From Candidatus Methylopumilus turicensis (lineage in GTDB: Bacteria > Pseudomonadota > Gammaproteobacteria > Burkholderiales > Methylophilaceae): 64,000 bases of DNA. Below the pieces are notes generated by a model. The model was not told the origin of the DNA, made no database searches, and saw only the letters and a list, made by a program, of their open reading frames with translations. Positions 7,322 to 16,502 of the stretch are shown piece after piece (the stretch's first letter is position 1; the number at the start of each line of letters is the position of its first letter). Location: contig NZ_LN794158.1 of NCBI RefSeq assembly GCF_000953015.1, positions 310,001-374,000 of the forward strand. Direction: 5' to 3'. Made by a program: the position numbers and the translations under genes.

Positions 7322-7341
7322 GATTAAGCCTCTTTTTAAGT

Positions 7342-8292
7342 TTAGGTGTTTTCATCCAGCTTTGTGTTATCCACCAAAGCTTGGGTGTAAATGACTTCAA
7401 TCTCTTCTTTGCTAGGCCTGTGATTCTGTCCGCCGCGACTAGCGATTTTGATTGCGCCCATTACTGAAGCAAGCCTTCCGCAAGTTGGCCAATCCCAGCC
7501 TCTTGAAATGCCATACAGTAAGCCAGCACGGTAAGCATCACCACAGCCTGTTGGGTCAACCACTTCCTCTGCTTTAACGGGCGGGATTTCAAAGCGTTGA
7601 CCATCTGCATAAATAGTTGAGCCATTTGCGCCAAGCGTCACAATCAGCGCTTTTACTTTTGAAGCTAGTGTGTCGAGGTCCAAGCCGGTCTTTTCTTGCA
7701 ACATTTGTGCCTCATAGTCATTGACGGCCAGATAGTCTGCCATATCAATAAAACCAAGTAGCTCCTCACCGTTAAACATCGGCAAGCCTTGGCCTGGATC
7801 AAACAAGAATGGAATGCCAGCATCAAAACATTCCTGAGCATGTTTAAACATGCCATCTCGGCCATCTGGCGCGATGATGGCGAGTGAGATGTTCTTTGCA
7901 TCATTCACGCTATTTAAATAAGACTCGTTCATAGCGCCTGGATGAAAAGCGGTGATCTGATTATCATCTAAATCGGTCGTGATAAAAGCTTGTGCAGTAA
8001 AGCTATTGGGGATGTTTTTAATGTGCGCATCGCTGATGTTGTTGCTTTCAAGCCAAGCAGTGTAAGCGCCAAAGTCATCACCCACTGTTGCCATGATAAT
8101 GGGGTTATCTTCAAGCAACCTCAGGTTGTAAGCAATATTGCCCGCCGTGCCACCAAACTCCCTCCGCATTTCTGGCACTAAAAAAGCCACATTCAGCATG
8201 TGAATTTTCTCTGGCAGGATGTGATGTTTAAATTTGTCAGGAAACACCATGATAGTGTCAAAAGCCAGTGAGCCGCAGATTAGGGTTTGCAT
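7342..8292 (-). CDS. PfkB-family carbohydrate/nucleoside kinase (possibly adenosine kinase-like)
   Basis: This 316-residue ribokinase-fold protein has the N-terminal glycine pair in EFGGTAGNIAYNL (about 45-57). Its C-terminal PfkB signature is DPTGCGDAYRAG, with catalytic-base Asp252. The substrate cannot be read from sequence. The family in betaproteobacteria is often labelled adenosine kinase or sugar kinase, so I leave the symbol blank. The gene lies 20 nt upstream of the glycine-zipper lipoprotein gene on the same strand and may be cotranscribed with it. Confidence 0.8.
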   Translation of the reverse strand: MQTLICGSLAFDTIMVFPDKFKHHILPEKIHMLNVAFLVPEMRREFGGTAGNIAYNLRLLEDNPIIMATVGDDFGAYTAWLESNNISDAHIKNIPNSFTAQAFITTDLDDNQITAFHPGAMNESYLNSVNDAKNISLAIIAPDGRDGMFKHAQECFDAGIPFLFDPGQGLPMFNGEELLGFIDMADYLAVNDYEAQMLQEKTGLDLDTLASKVKALIVTLGANGSTIYADGQRFEIPPVKAEEVVDPTGCGDAYRAGLLYGISRGWDWPTCGRLASVMGAIKIASRGGQNHRPSKEEIEVIYTQALVDNTKLDENT

Positions 8293-8425
8293 GAGTGGAA
8301 AGCTTTAATTAGATTAAAACGTCATTATCCTGATAGGGATTAGTAAGGGCAAGATGTGGATTTTTTGGCCCGAATAAAATGCGCATTTTTAGCGCGCCAT
8401 TGATTGAGATTTTGTTGGCATTAAC

Positions 8426-8451
8426 TGCTTTGTGCATCTTTGCACAAAGCA
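8426..8451 (-). terminator. hairpin downstream of hemJ
   Basis: TGCTTTGTGCA and TGCACAAAGCA form a perfect 11-bp stem around TCTT. It lies 43 nt beyond the hemJ stop, in the 200-nt gap before the PfkB kinase. The T-tract on the minus strand is weak. No other signal was seen in this gap. Confidence 0.5.
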
Positions 8452-8493
8452 TTATTTTATGGGTAATTTAGGATGAGTAAGAATTGACAAGCC

Positions 8494-8907
8494 CTAGCAA
8501 GGCTTCACCTCAACCAAAATAATGATTGCAATAAGGGCTAGGACAGGCGCCTCATTAAACCACCGGTAGTAAATATGACTGCGCTGATTTCTATCATGTT
8601 TAAAATCGCGGAGTAATTTTCCGCAATAAATATGATAAGCCACCAAGCCTAAAACGATTGCTAGCTTGATATGTAACCATCCACCTGTAATGCCATATCC
8701 TAGCCAAAGCCAAAAGCCAAAAGCGATTGTTAGAATGGCGCCGGGGGTCATGATGCCGTAAAACAATTTACGCTCCATAATTTTGAAGCGCTCGTGACTG
8801 ATTTTGTCGTCAGACATGGCATGGTAAACAAATAGTCTGGGCAGGTAGAACATGCCCGCGAACCAAGTCACCATAAAAATAATGTGCCAAGCTTTTATCC
8901 ACAACAT
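8494..8907 (-). CDS. hemJ: protoporphyrinogen IX oxidase, HemJ type
   Basis: HemJ is the heme b-containing membrane enzyme for the penultimate step of heme synthesis. The 137-residue protein has four membrane segments. It shows the conserved opening WIKAWHIIFMVTWFAGMFYLPRL (His8 the likely heme ligand region), then MERKLFYGIMTPG and GWLHIKLAIV, and a late RWFNEAPVLALI. Length and pattern fit the family (about 140). Its ATG overlaps the stop of the upstream thioredoxin-like gene by one base, so the two are probably cotranscribed. Confidence 0.88.
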   Translation of the reverse strand: MLWIKAWHIIFMVTWFAGMFYLPRLFVYHAMSDDKISHERFKIMERKLFYGIMTPGAILTIAFGFWLWLGYGITGGWLHIKLAIVLGLVAYHIYCGKLLRDFKHDRNQRSHIYYRWFNEAPVLALIAIIILVEVKPC

Positions 8908-9458
8908 TATGTTGAGCCCTTACTTGAGGTTGATTGGGTGGTGAGTGACTGATCAAGCAATTTGCGCAGGCTCACAAAGTCGAGTTTTCCAATGGTTTTG
9001 CCAATGATACGGCCCTGTTGGTCAATGATAAATGAAGTGGGTGTGAGACTCACTTGATCAAAGGCTAAACTAATTGAAGCGTCGCTGTCATGCACCACAG
9101 GAAAAGGCAACGCATTCTTTTTCACAAAGTTTTCAACTTGATTGAGTGGATCGTCTGCAATTGAGACGGCAATTATTTCCAAGCCTTGGGCATGATATTG
9201 CTGATAGATCTTGACCAAGTCGGGCATCTCCTCAATACAACCAGGGCAGTATGTGGCCCAGAAGTTAACCACCACCATTTTGCCTTTGAGTGAAGTGATG
9301 GGCATGGTTTGCCCATCGATGGTTGTGAACGTGAGGTTTGGTGCTTGTTTTTTGTCGCTCAAGTTTAAAAATAAAAAAGCAAGTAATCCTGCCACGATCA
9401 GCGGGATCAAAATTTTTGCGGGGGAATTGAACAATAACTTCATTAAGAAAATCTTCAT
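8907..9458 (-). CDS. membrane-anchored TlpA/ResA-like thioredoxin
   Basis: The 183-residue protein has an N-terminal anchor (about 13-33) and a periplasmic thioredoxin fold with active site YCPGC (Cys71, Cys74) in NFWATYCPGCIEEMP. It also has SLTPTSFIID with the cis-proline. The family reduces apocytochrome cysteines or other exported thiol proteins. A second ATG six codons in (MKLLFNS) is an alternative start. The gene is joined to hemJ; a heme-enzyme gene beside a cytochrome-maturation-type thioredoxin makes functional sense, although this is inference. Confidence 0.85.
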   Translation of the reverse strand: MKIFLMKLLFNSPAKILIPLIVAGLLAFLFLNLSDKKQAPNLTFTTIDGQTMPITSLKGKMVVVNFWATYCPGCIEEMPDLVKIYQQYHAQGLEIIAVSIADDPLNQVENFVKKNALPFPVVHDSDASISLAFDQVSLTPTSFIIDQQGRIIGKTIGKLDFVSLRKLLDQSLTTQSTSSKGST

Positions 9459-9588
9459 TCTGTGGAACGTTTTTATGAACTAAATACTCTACGCATTGTG
9501 CGGTTTTTTTTAGGGAATGTCATCAGTTTGAAGGCTGAATTAACTTTATAACCACAATCCTGCAACCGTTTAATGCCATGCACTCGCA

Positions 9589-9597
9589 TGATATAAT
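9589..9597 (+). promoter_or_regulatory. extended -10 promoter (TG-A-TATAAT)
   Basis: TATAAT at 9592-9597 is preceded by TG and one base, identical to the element at 362-370. It lies 28 nt before the ATG of the giant oxidoreductase. No good -35 is seen. Confidence 0.5.
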
Positions 9598-9624
9598 TGT
9601 TTCTTTAATTTGACGTGAACACTC

Positions 9625-12600
9625 ATGGCCAGCCGCTTACGCGAAATTCCATATAACTACACCTCATTCTCAGACCGCGAAATCGTCATTCGATTTTTGG
9701 GCGAAGACATCTGGAATGTTTTAAACGAGCTGCGCGGAGAGCGCAAAACAGGTCGCTCTGCGCGCATGTTGTTTGAAGTGCTTGGTGATTTGTGGGTGGT
9801 GACACGAAATCCATACTTGCAAGATGATCTGCTTGCAAGCAAAAAGCGTAGAAATGAATTAATCAGCGCGCTTAATCACCGAATCCATGCAATTCATGAA
9901 CGTTCACAAGAGAATCCTCTCGTTCTTAAACTTATTGTAGCGGCGCGTGAGGCTGTTAATGCCTTTGAAGAAGACTTTAAGCAAACAGAAGCTTTGCGTA
10001 AAAAGGCTCTAGCTAAGCTAGGAAAAATTACCCGTAAAGACAATATCCAATTTGATGGTTTAGCGCGCGTTTCGCACGTGACTGATGCCACTGATTGGCG
10101 CGTTGAATATCCTTTTGTTGTAGTGAATCCAGATACTGAAATTGAAGTGGCCGCGATTGTAAAAGCTTGTATTGAGCTTGGTTTGACGATTATCCCACGC
10201 GGAGGTGGTACTGGTTACACAGGCGGAGCCGTGCCACTGACTAAGCTCTCAGCAGTGATTAACACAGAAAAATTAGACACCATTGGTCGTGTAGAAATGC
10301 GCACTTTACCTGGTGTTAGCCGCCAAGTGCCCACTTTACATTGTGGTGCTGGTGTGGTGACACGTCGTGCTATGGAAGCCGCTACTGAAGCGGGCCTTGA
10401 GTTTGCTTGTGACCCAACCTCTGCTGACGCCTGTTGTATCGGTGGTAACGTAGCAATGAACGCTGGCGGTAAAAAGGCGGTGCTTTGGGGCACAGCGCTC
10501 GACATCTTGGCTTCATGGCGCATGGTAACCCCAGATGCAAACTGGCTTGAGGTTGAGCGTTTAGATCATAACCTCGGCAAAATTCACGATATTGATGTAG
10601 CAAGATTCCGCGTTAGTCGTTTCGATGTTGATGGCAAAACCCTCATTGGTGAGCCTGAGATTTTAGAAATTCCTGGCCCTAGCTTCCGTAAAGTTGGTTT
10701 GGGTAAAGACGTCACAGATAAATTCCTATCTGGTTTACCTGGTATCCAAAAAGAAGGCTGTGATGGCTTAATCACCTCTGCAACATTCATTCTTCATCGT
10801 ATGCCTAAGCACGTGCGTACCGTTTGCTTGGAGTTCTTTGGCCACGTGGCCCTTGCTGTGCCAGCAATCGTCGAAATTAAAGATCATTTAGATGCCACAG
10901 AATCAACTTTGCTTGCAGGTTTGGAGCACATGGATGAGCGCTACATTAAGGCAGTAGGTTACGCGACGAAAGCGAACCGTTCTGAGCGCCCTAAAATGGT
11001 GTTGATTGCCGATATTGCGAGTGATGATGAAGATGCCGTGGGAGAAGCAGCATCGCACATTGTTCGCCTAGCCAATGCGCGTGGCGGTGAAGGCTTTATT
11101 GCTGTTTCGCCTGAAGCACGTAAAAAATTCTGGCTAGATCGCGCGCGGACTGCGGCGATTGCTAAGCACACCAACGCCTTTAAAATTAACGAAGACGTGG
11201 TAATTCCATTGCCTCGTTTGGGTGATTATTCAGATGGTATTGAGCGCATCAATATTGAGCTTTCTATTGATAATAAATTGAAGCTGGTGGATGCGCTTGA
11301 GTCATTCTTGCAAGGGGATTTGCCCTTGTATGAAGATGACGACACGCAAGTGGATCAAGAGTTGTTATTGGCCAAAAAAGCCCAATCGCTCAAATTGATT
11401 CAAGATGTCAAGGCACATTGGCTGAAAGTGCTCAATAGCCTTGATTTACCAGCCAGCAGTTTGGGCCAAGACTTCGCAAATCTTGCGGTAGAGAATGTAT
11501 TCCGCGCTGTTCAAGAGCACCAAGTACGCATCTCTTGGAAGCGAGAGCTTAAAAAGCCACTAGCGCTTATTTTCTCTGGCCGTGAATACCAAAGTATTTT
11601 GGCGCGTTGCGACGAAATTCATCAGAAAGTGCTAAAAGGCCGCGTGTTTGTTGCGCTGCATATGCATGCAGGTGACGGTAATGTGCATACCAACATTCCT
11701 GTCAACTCAGATGACTATGAAATGATGCACGCCGCGCATACTGCGGTAGCACGCATTATGAAATTGGCCGGTGATTTGGATGGGGTGATTTCTGGCGAGC
11801 ATGGTATTGGCATCACCAAAATGGCATTCTTGGATGAGAAAACCATTTCTACCTTTGCAGCGTATAAGCAAAAAGTTGATCCGGAAGGCCGCTTTAATAA
11901 AGGCAAACTCCTTGCGGGCTCCGGCTTGGAGAGAGCTTATACCCCTAGCTTTGGCTTGCTTGAGCAAGAGTCCATTATTATGGAGCAATCTGCAATTGGT
12001 GAGATTGCCGACTCAATCAGCGATTGTTTGCGTTGCGGTAAGTGTAAGCCAGTGTGTACCACGCATGTGCCACGCGCTAACTTGCTCTATAGCCCACGCA
12101 ACAAGATTCTTGGCACATCATTACTGATTGAAGCCTTCCTTTACGAAGAGCAAACCCGCCGCGGTATTTCACTCAAGCATTTTGATGAGTTTAACGATGT
12201 GGCCGACCATTGTACGGTTTGCCATAAGTGTTATAACCCTTGTCCTGTGGATATCGACTTCGGTGATGTGTCGATTGCAATGCGTAATTTCTTGCGTGAG
12301 CAAGGTAAGAAGCATTTCAATCCTGGCACTTCGCTAGCCATGACTTTCCTTAATATCAAAGACCCAGCAACAATTAAATTGATGCGCACTTTGATGGTGG
12401 GTGTTGGATACAAAGCACAACGACTTGGCCATACTGTATTGAATAAGCTGGGCCTGTTAACAGGCTTTAAGAAACGTCCGCCATCAACCTTAGGCAAGCC
12501 GGAAATAAAAGCGCAAGTAGTGCATTTCTTAAATCGTCCGATGCCAAAAGCCATGCCAACGAAGACCTCACGTGCCTTGCTTGGCATTGAAGATGACAAG

Positions 12601-13437
12601 ATGGTGCCAGTGATTCGTGACCCTAAAAAAATGGGTGAAGAGGGTGATGCAGTCTTCTACTTCCCAGGTTGTGGTTCAGAGCGTTTGTTCTCAACGGTTG
12701 GTTTAGCAACTCAAGCCATGCTTTATGAAGTAGGCACAACGACTGTATTACCACCAGGTTATTTATGTTGTGGCTATCCGCAAACGGCAAGTGGTAATCA
12801 TGATAAAGGTCAGCAAATCACCGCTGAAAACCGCGTACAGTTCCATCGTATTGCCAATACCCTAAACTATCTTGATATTAAGACGGTGATTGTGTCTTGC
12901 GGTACTTGTATGGATCAGTTGCAAAAGTACGAGTTTGAGAAGATTTTCCCTGGCTGTCGCTTGTTAGATATTCACGAATATCTCATGGAAAAAGGCATGA
13001 AACTTGAAGGTGTTACTGGTACACGTTATATGTATCACGACCCTTGCCATAGCCCAATGAAGACTTATGCGCCACTTAAAGTGACTAACGCATTGATGGG
13101 TCAAGATGTTGCCTTGAATGAGCGCTGTTGCGGTGAGTCAGGTACTTTTGCGGTCAGCCGTCCAGATATTGCAACGCAAGTAAAAATGCGTAAGCAAGAA
13201 GAGCTAGAAAAAGGCATGGTTAAGCTTGGTTTAACCCCTGGCGCGCCAGAGCAAGATGTGAAGATTTTGACTTCTTGCCCAAGTTGTTTACAAGGCTTGT
13301 CACGCTATGGTGAAGATACAGGTATTACGTCTGACTACATCGTGGTGGAAATGGCCAAGCACATACTTGGTGAAAACTGGATGCAAGACTATGTGGAAAA
13401 AGCGAATAACGGTGGGATTGAAAAAGTCTTGTTGTAA
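9625..13437 (+). CDS. DUF3683-FAD-4Fe4S fusion oxidoreductase (D-2-hydroxyacid/D-lactate dehydrogenase type)
   Basis: This 1270-residue protein joins several modules usually found in separate subunits (GlcD/GlcF or Dld families). An N-terminal DUF3683 region (about 1-130) precedes a PCMH-type FAD-binding domain with [11 protein letters not shown] (about 190-201). The FAD-oxidase C domain contains [12 protein letters not shown] (about 679). Two 4Fe-4S motifs follow: [11 protein letters not shown] (about 801) and [12 protein letters not shown] (about 863). Two cysteine-rich CCG domains carry CCGYPQ (about 1047) and CCGESGTF (about 1168). It likely oxidises a D-2-hydroxy acid such as D-lactate or glycolate and passes electrons to the respiratory chain. 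The substrate is unproven. It is transcribed alone and ends at a strong terminator. Confidence 0.88.
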   Translation: MASRLREIPYNYTSFSDREIVIRFLGEDIWNVLNELRGERKTGRSARMLFEVLGDLWVVTRNPYLQDDLLASKKRRNELISALNHRIHAIHERSQENPLVLKLIVAAREAVNAFEEDFKQTEALRKKALAKLGKITRKDNIQFDGLARVSHVTDATDWRVEYPFVVVNPDTEIEVAAIVKACIELGLTIIPRGGGTGYTGGAVPLTKLSAVINTEKLDTIGRVEMRTLPGVSRQVPTLHCGAGVVTRRAMEAATEAGLEFACDPTSADACCIGGNVAMNAGGKKAVLWGTALDILASWRMVTPDANWLEVERLDHNLGKIHDIDVARFRVSRFDVDGKTLIGEPEILEIPGPSFRKVGLGKDVTDKFLSGLPGIQKEGCDGLITSATFILHRMPKHVRTVCLEFFGHVALAVPAIVEIKDHLDATESTLLAGLEHMDERYIKAVGYATKANRSERPKMVLIADIASDDEDAVGEAASHIVRLANARGGEGFIAVSPEARKKFWLDRARTAAIAKHTNAFKINEDVVIPLPRLGDYSDGIERINIELSIDNKLKLVDALESFLQGDLPLYEDDDTQVDQELLLAKKAQSLKLIQDVKAHWLKVLNSLDLPASSLGQDFANLAVENVFRAVQEHQVRISWKRELKKPLALIFSGREYQSILARCDEIHQKVLKGRVFVALHMHAGDGNVHTNIPVNSDDYEMMHAAHTAVARIMKLAGDLDGVISGEHGIGITKMAFLDEKTISTFAAYKQKVDPEGRFNKGKLLAGSGLERAYTPSFGLLEQESIIMEQSAIGEIADSISDCLRCGKCKPVCTTHVPRANLLYSPRNKILGTSLLIEAFLYEEQTRRGISLKHFDEFNDVADHCTVCHKCYNPCPVDIDFGDVSIAMRNFLREQGKKHFNPGTSLAMTFLNIKDPATIKLMRTLMVGVGYKAQRLGHTVLNKLGLLTGFKKRPPSTLGKPEIKAQVVHFLNRPMPKAMPTKTSRALLGIEDDKMVPVIRDPKKMGEEGDAVFYFPGCGSERLFSTVGLATQAMLYEVGTTTVLPPGYLCCGYPQTASGNHDKGQQITAENRVQFHRIANTLNYLDIKTVIVSCGTCMDQLQKYEFEKIFPGCRLLDIHEYLMEKGMKLEGVTGTRYMYHDPCHSPMKTYAPLKVTNALMGQDVALNERCCGESGTFAVSRPDIATQVKMRKQEELEKGMVKLGLTPGAPEQDVKILTSCPSCLQGLSRYGEDTGITSDYIVVEMAKHILGENWMQDYVEKANNGGIEKVLL

Positions 13438-13455
13438 TGTGCTGTAGTATTAAAC

Positions 13456-13491
13456 AAAAAGCGCGGGTCTGAAAAGATGCCGCGCTTTTTT
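13456..13491. terminator. bidirectional rho-independent terminator
   Basis: AAAAAGCGCGG and CCGCGCTTTTTT flank a 13-nt loop. The stem has A/T tracts on both sides, so it can stop both the oxidoreductase transcript (plus) and the converging lipoprotein transcript (minus). Confidence 0.88.
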
Positions 13492-13504
13492 ATCGCCTAT
13501 TTTT

Positions 13505-13858
13505 CTATCCACATTTCTTTTCAATGACTGCTTTTTGAAGCGCCTCTGCTTCACCTTTCAGTCTTGAGTATTCTGCTACCTCAGGACCATCGCCATCAGT
13601 AAAGAATAAAGTGGGGAAGAACAAGATCATTCCAACTGCCACTTTTGCGTTGTCACCATCAGCTTTTTTTTGAAGCGACGCATTTAAATCCGTTACTCTG
13701 CGATTCACTCTTTCTGATTCATTGCCGAGTTGTTTGCAATCATAGTCTTTGTATTGCAAGGGTGAAACATAAGCTGCTGAGATTTTGTTGGGTTTTGTTG
13801 CGCAACCGCTAAGCATTAAAAGCCCTATAGCTAAGGCTAATGTTATTTTTTTGAGCAT
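13505..13858 (-). CDS. small predicted lipoprotein
   Basis: The 117-residue protein has a lipoprotein signal with lipobox LSGC (Cys19). A helical stretch with heptad-like spacing follows, then a hydrophobic segment VGMILFFPTLFF (about 76-87) with GDGPEVAEYSRLKGEAEALQ after it and a C-terminal KKCG. I recognise the pattern as a widespread small proteobacterial lipoprotein but know no function. It is divergent from the XRE regulator gene, with only 110 nt between starts holding several inverted repeats, so the regulator may control it. Confidence 0.7.
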   Translation of the reverse strand: MLKKITLALAIGLLMLSGCATKPNKISAAYVSPLQYKDYDCKQLGNESERVNRRVTDLNASLQKKADGDNAKVAVGMILFFPTLFFTDGDGPEVAEYSRLKGEAEALQKAVIEKKCG

Positions 13859-13870
13859 AATAAACTTTCT

Positions 13871-13915
13871 ATTGGTAATTAATATGAATTAGTAAAACGT
13901 AAGCATATTACCAAT
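13871..13915. repeat. inverted repeat ATTGGTAAT/ATTACCAAT in the lipoprotein leader
   Basis: Perfect 9-bp arms at 13871-13879 and 13907-13915 are separated by 27 bp and lie just upstream of the lipoprotein start codon. The spacing and absence of a T-tract favour a protein-binding site or leader structure over a terminator. Confidence 0.45.
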
Positions 13916-13918
13916 AAA

Positions 13919-13935
13919 TCTACGTAATTCGTAGA
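13919..13935. promoter_or_regulatory. operator candidate 1 (TCTAC-N7-GTAGA)
   Basis: TCTACG-TAATT-CGTAGA is a perfect inverted repeat. Its centre (13927) lies 33 bp, about three helical turns, from that of a second copy next to the XRE start codon. Autoregulation by the XRE protein is the simplest reading. Confidence 0.6.
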
Positions 13936-13951
13936 GATAAAAAATATTATT

Positions 13952-13968
13952 TCTACCATTATCGTAGA
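13952..13968. promoter_or_regulatory. operator candidate 2 abutting the XRE start codon
   Basis: TCTAC-CATTATC-GTAGA has the same 5-bp arms and 7-bp spacing as operator 1, and its last base is the one before ATG 13969. A TATTAT (13945-13950) between the two sites could be the -10, so both sites would flank or cover the promoter. No Shine-Dalgarno sequence fits, so translation may be leaderless or weak. Confidence 0.6.
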
Positions 13969-14286
13969 ATGTCTAGTCAAACATGCAGCTCATCAGTTTT
14001 CGGTAGGCGATTAAAAGCCGCGAGAATTGCTATGGGTGTTGCGCAAGATAAGCTTGGTGTTCAAGTTGGATTGGATGAAGGGTCCAGCAGCGCTAGAATG
14101 AGCAGGTATGAGAGTGGGGTGCATGAGCCAAGTTATTTAACAGCATCAAAAATAGCGAAAGTTTTATCTGTGCCTACTGCTTATTTATATTGTGAAGATG
14201 ATGAGCTTGCTGAGACTATTCTGCTGATAAGTAAACTTAGTGCAGAGAGGCGAAGAGGCCTTTTTGAAGAGTTGATGAAGTCTTGA
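13969..14286 (+). CDS. XRE-family helix-turn-helix regulator
   Basis: The 105-residue DNA-binding protein has a Cro/CI-type HTH (about 10-70): FGRRLKAARIAMGVAQDKLG, then MSRYESGVHEPSYLTASKIAKVLSVPTAYLY. A short helical tail follows (SAERRRGLFEELM). There is no effector domain. Such small XRE proteins are usually repressors of their own and divergent genes. Two matched operators directly upstream support autorepression. The neighbour is a lipoprotein rather than a toxin, and there is no phage gene nearby, so a toxin-antitoxin or prophage role is not supported. Confidence 0.88.
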   Translation: MSSQTCSSSVFGRRLKAARIAMGVAQDKLGVQVGLDEGSSSARMSRYESGVHEPSYLTASKIAKVLSVPTAYLYCEDDELAETILLISKLSAERRRGLFEELMKS

Positions 14287-14315
14287 TTTGATATCAATTA
14301 CTCAACCAATTCAGT

Positions 14316-15614
14316 CTATTTACTTACAATCCTAGACTTAGGAAACACCGCCTTAAACGTACTGCCTTTGCCAAATTCGCTGGTGATTTCTAAGCGACCT
14401 TGATGGCGGCTAAGGATGTGTTTAACGATAGAGAGTCCTAAGCCTGTGCCGCCCGTTTCACGGCTACGGCTGCGATCGACGCGGTAAAAGCGTTCGGTGA
14501 GACGATCAATATGTTGTTGTTCAATGCCTAGCCCGGTGTCGATGACACTAAACACAGCCTCTTGATTGTTCTCATCCCAATGCATCGTGATGCTGCCACC
14601 CTCAGGGGTGTAACGAATCGCGTTACCAACTAAGTTTCCAAAGGCGCTGTGTAGTTCTTGGGCTGAAGCAATGATTGATAAATTGGGATTAGCATCTAGT
14701 GTAATAGTGTGGCGGCCATTACTGAGGCTTTTCGACTCATTGAGAATAGTGTTGAGAAGTGCAGGCACATCAAGTTCTGCTTCATCTGGGGATGTGGCGC
14801 CACTTTCTAATTGAGACAAGGTAAGCAGGTCTTCAATCAAGAGACGCATGCGACTTGTTTGATCTTGCATCATTCCAAAGTAATTGCGAAGTGATTCTGG
14901 GACGGCGCCGTCCATGTCGCTGAGCGTTTCTAAAAAGCCACCGACCACAGTCAGCGGTGTTCTTAGTTCGTGAGAGACGTTCGCAATAAAATCTCTGCGC
15001 ATGTGCTCAAGTTTTTCTACTTGGCTGATATCTCGACTGATCAGCAGTTTTTGATTGCTACCAAATGCTACTAACTGTATTTCAAGGGTGATATCCGATT
15101 TTATCCATGACTTGAGCTTGATCGGGTCAATGTCGACATGATGTTTGAGATACTGAATGAAGTCGGTATTGCGAACTAAGTAAACAATTGGTTGATTGAT
15201 ATCTTGTTTGAGCGACAAACCTAATTGCTGCTCAGCAGGTTTATTACACCACTCTATTTTATTGTCATCATCCAAAAGTACTACGCCATCGGGGAGTGCG
15301 CTGGCAGCGTGTCTAAAGCGATCAAGTGCAGAGCTGAGTTGTATCTTGCTGCGGTTGTGACGTCGCTGTTCGTGGTAGATGGTGGCAAACACATCTTCCC
15401 AAGCACCACTCCCAAGTGGCATAGCATTCAAGTCTGGTTTTTTATACCAAGCGAGCAGTTTGGCTAACCAAAACAAGTGATGTGCAAGGTAAAGCGTAAT
15501 ACCGACAGAAAAAGTGATGAGGGCTGTTTCAGCGTCATTTGCTGCCCACACGATGAGGCAGATGAAGGTAAGGCTAACAATTAGCCAAAATGCTTTCCAG
15601 CGGATATCTTGCAA
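14316..15614 (-). CDS. phoR: phosphate regulon sensor histidine kinase PhoR
   Basis: The 432-residue protein has two N-terminal membrane segments (about 8-24 and 30-55) and a PAS domain (about 95-195). The HisKA domain has DFIANVSHELRTPL with His215. The HATPase domain has NLVGNAIRYTPEGG, DTGLGIEQQH and GGTGLGLSIVKH. The architecture without a periplasmic sensor domain is that of PhoR, which reads phosphate status through the Pst transporter and PhoU (neither is in the window). The start is TTG at 15614; an upstream ATG is blocked by a stop. It follows phoB by 41 nt on the same strand. Confidence 0.92.
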   Translation of the reverse strand: MQDIRWKAFWLIVSLTFICLIVWAANDAETALITFSVGITLYLAHHLFWLAKLLAWYKKPDLNAMPLGSGAWEDVFATIYHEQRRHNRSKIQLSSALDRFRHAASALPDGVVLLDDDNKIEWCNKPAEQQLGLSLKQDINQPIVYLVRNTDFIQYLKHHVDIDPIKLKSWIKSDITLEIQLVAFGSNQKLLISRDISQVEKLEHMRRDFIANVSHELRTPLTVVGGFLETLSDMDGAVPESLRNYFGMMQDQTSRMRLLIEDLLTLSQLESGATSPDEAELDVPALLNTILNESKSLSNGRHTITLDANPNLSIIASAQELHSAFGNLVGNAIRYTPEGGSITMHWDENNQEAVFSVIDTGLGIEQQHIDRLTERFYRVDRSRSRETGGTGLGLSIVKHILSRHQGRLEITSEFGKGSTFKAVFPKSRIVSK

Positions 15615-15655
15615 GGCTATTCAATCATGAAGTTAGAAGGCCTTCATATTATGAG

Positions 15656-16342
15656 CTATTGCGATGAAAAGCGGTAGCCAACGCCACGTACAGTTTGAAT
15701 TAAATCTTCATGCCCTGTTTGCTCAAGTGCAAGACGTAAGCGGCGGATATGGACGTCCACCGTTCTGTCTTCTACAAAAACGCGGTCACCCCAGACTCGG
15801 TCTAATACCTGACTGCGAGAATGGACACGCTCTGGATTGGACATTAAATAATGTAATAATTTAAATTCGGTTGGGCCAAGTTCAATGGTTTTGTTATTGC
15901 CCGTCACGCGATGCGTAGTTGGATCTAAACGTAAGCCATTTAATTCAATTGGATCGTCAGTCATTTGCGGAGAACGTCGACGGAGGACAGCCTTGATACG
16001 CGCATTAAGTTCGCGCGGGCTAAATGGCTTCGTGACGTAATCATCTGCGCCAACTTCAAGCCCGCGAATTTTATCGACCTCTTCACCGCGGGCAGTCAGC
16101 ATAATAATCGGAATGGTTTTTGAGAGTTCGTCACTTTTGAGTTTTCGAGCAAACTCAATGCCGCTCATGCCAGGAAGCATCCAATCAAGAATAATAAGAT
16201 CTGGCAAGGCATCACGCATCAGCATTTGCGCTTGCTCTACAGAAAGTGCGCGAATTGGATTATGGCCGGCCTGGGTCAGGTTGAGCGCCAGCAGTTCTTG
16301 AATTGCAGGTTCGTCTTCAACAATTAGTATATTTGCGGCCAT
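15656..16342 (-). CDS. phoB: phosphate regulon response regulator PhoB
   Basis: The 228-residue OmpR-family regulator has a receiver domain with phosphorylation site Asp53 (LDWMLPG), the switch threonine in MLTARGEE and lysine in TKPFSPREL. The winged-helix DNA-binding domain has LGPTEFKLLHYLM, RVWGDRVFVEDRTVDVHIRRLR and RGVGYRF, close to PhoB. Phosphorylated PhoB binds Pho boxes and activates transcription. A Pho box precedes this gene (autoregulation) and another precedes olsBA. Confidence 0.94.
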   Translation of the reverse strand: MAANILIVEDEPAIQELLALNLTQAGHNPIRALSVEQAQMLMRDALPDLIILDWMLPGMSGIEFARKLKSDELSKTIPIIMLTARGEEVDKIRGLEVGADDYVTKPFSPRELNARIKAVLRRRSPQMTDDPIELNGLRLDPTTHRVTGNNKTIELGPTEFKLLHYLMSNPERVHSRSQVLDRVWGDRVFVEDRTVDVHIRRLRLALEQTGHEDLIQTVRGVGYRFSSQ

Positions 16343-16386
16343 AAATTAGTCTCTCATTTAAATGATGTTTTATCACAATTGAACAC

Positions 16387-16427
16387 ACTATATGAATTTA
16401 TTGTGACAATTTAATGACAATTGTGAC
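16387..16427 (-). promoter_or_regulatory. Pho box plus -10 upstream of phoB
   Basis: On the minus strand, 16420-16403 reads TTGTCATTAAATTGTCAC, a close match to the PhoB consensus of two CTGTCAY heptamers with an A/T tetramer between. The -10-like TATAGT (complement of 16387-16392) begins exactly 10 nt after it. An additional GTCAC half site lies 9 bp upstream. Confidence 0.82.
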
Positions 16428-16493
16428 GCTTGTTTTAGGCATTGAAAAAGATTGGTTTTTAACGCACGCATGATTTAGCGTGACGGCGCTTAG

Positions 16494-16502
16494 TGGTATG
16501 AT
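16494..16502 (+). promoter_or_regulatory. extended -10 promoter for ribH-nusB
   Basis: TG-G-TATGAT (TG at 16494-16495, -10 at 16497-16502) lies 40 nt before the ribH start. The -35 is poor (TTTAGC at 16474-16479). I see no FMN-riboswitch-like leader in the short gap. Confidence 0.45.

Noticed and set aside
11707-11988. Long minus-strand open frames inside the giant oxidoreductase, gpsA, leuS and other genes
   Set aside because: They lie fully inside strongly supported genes, lack family motifs and have low-complexity, frame-shadow composition.
13969-14286. XRE gene as antitoxin or prophage repressor
   Set aside because: No toxin-like or phage gene is adjacent; the divergent neighbour is a lipoprotein and the convergent neighbour is phoR.
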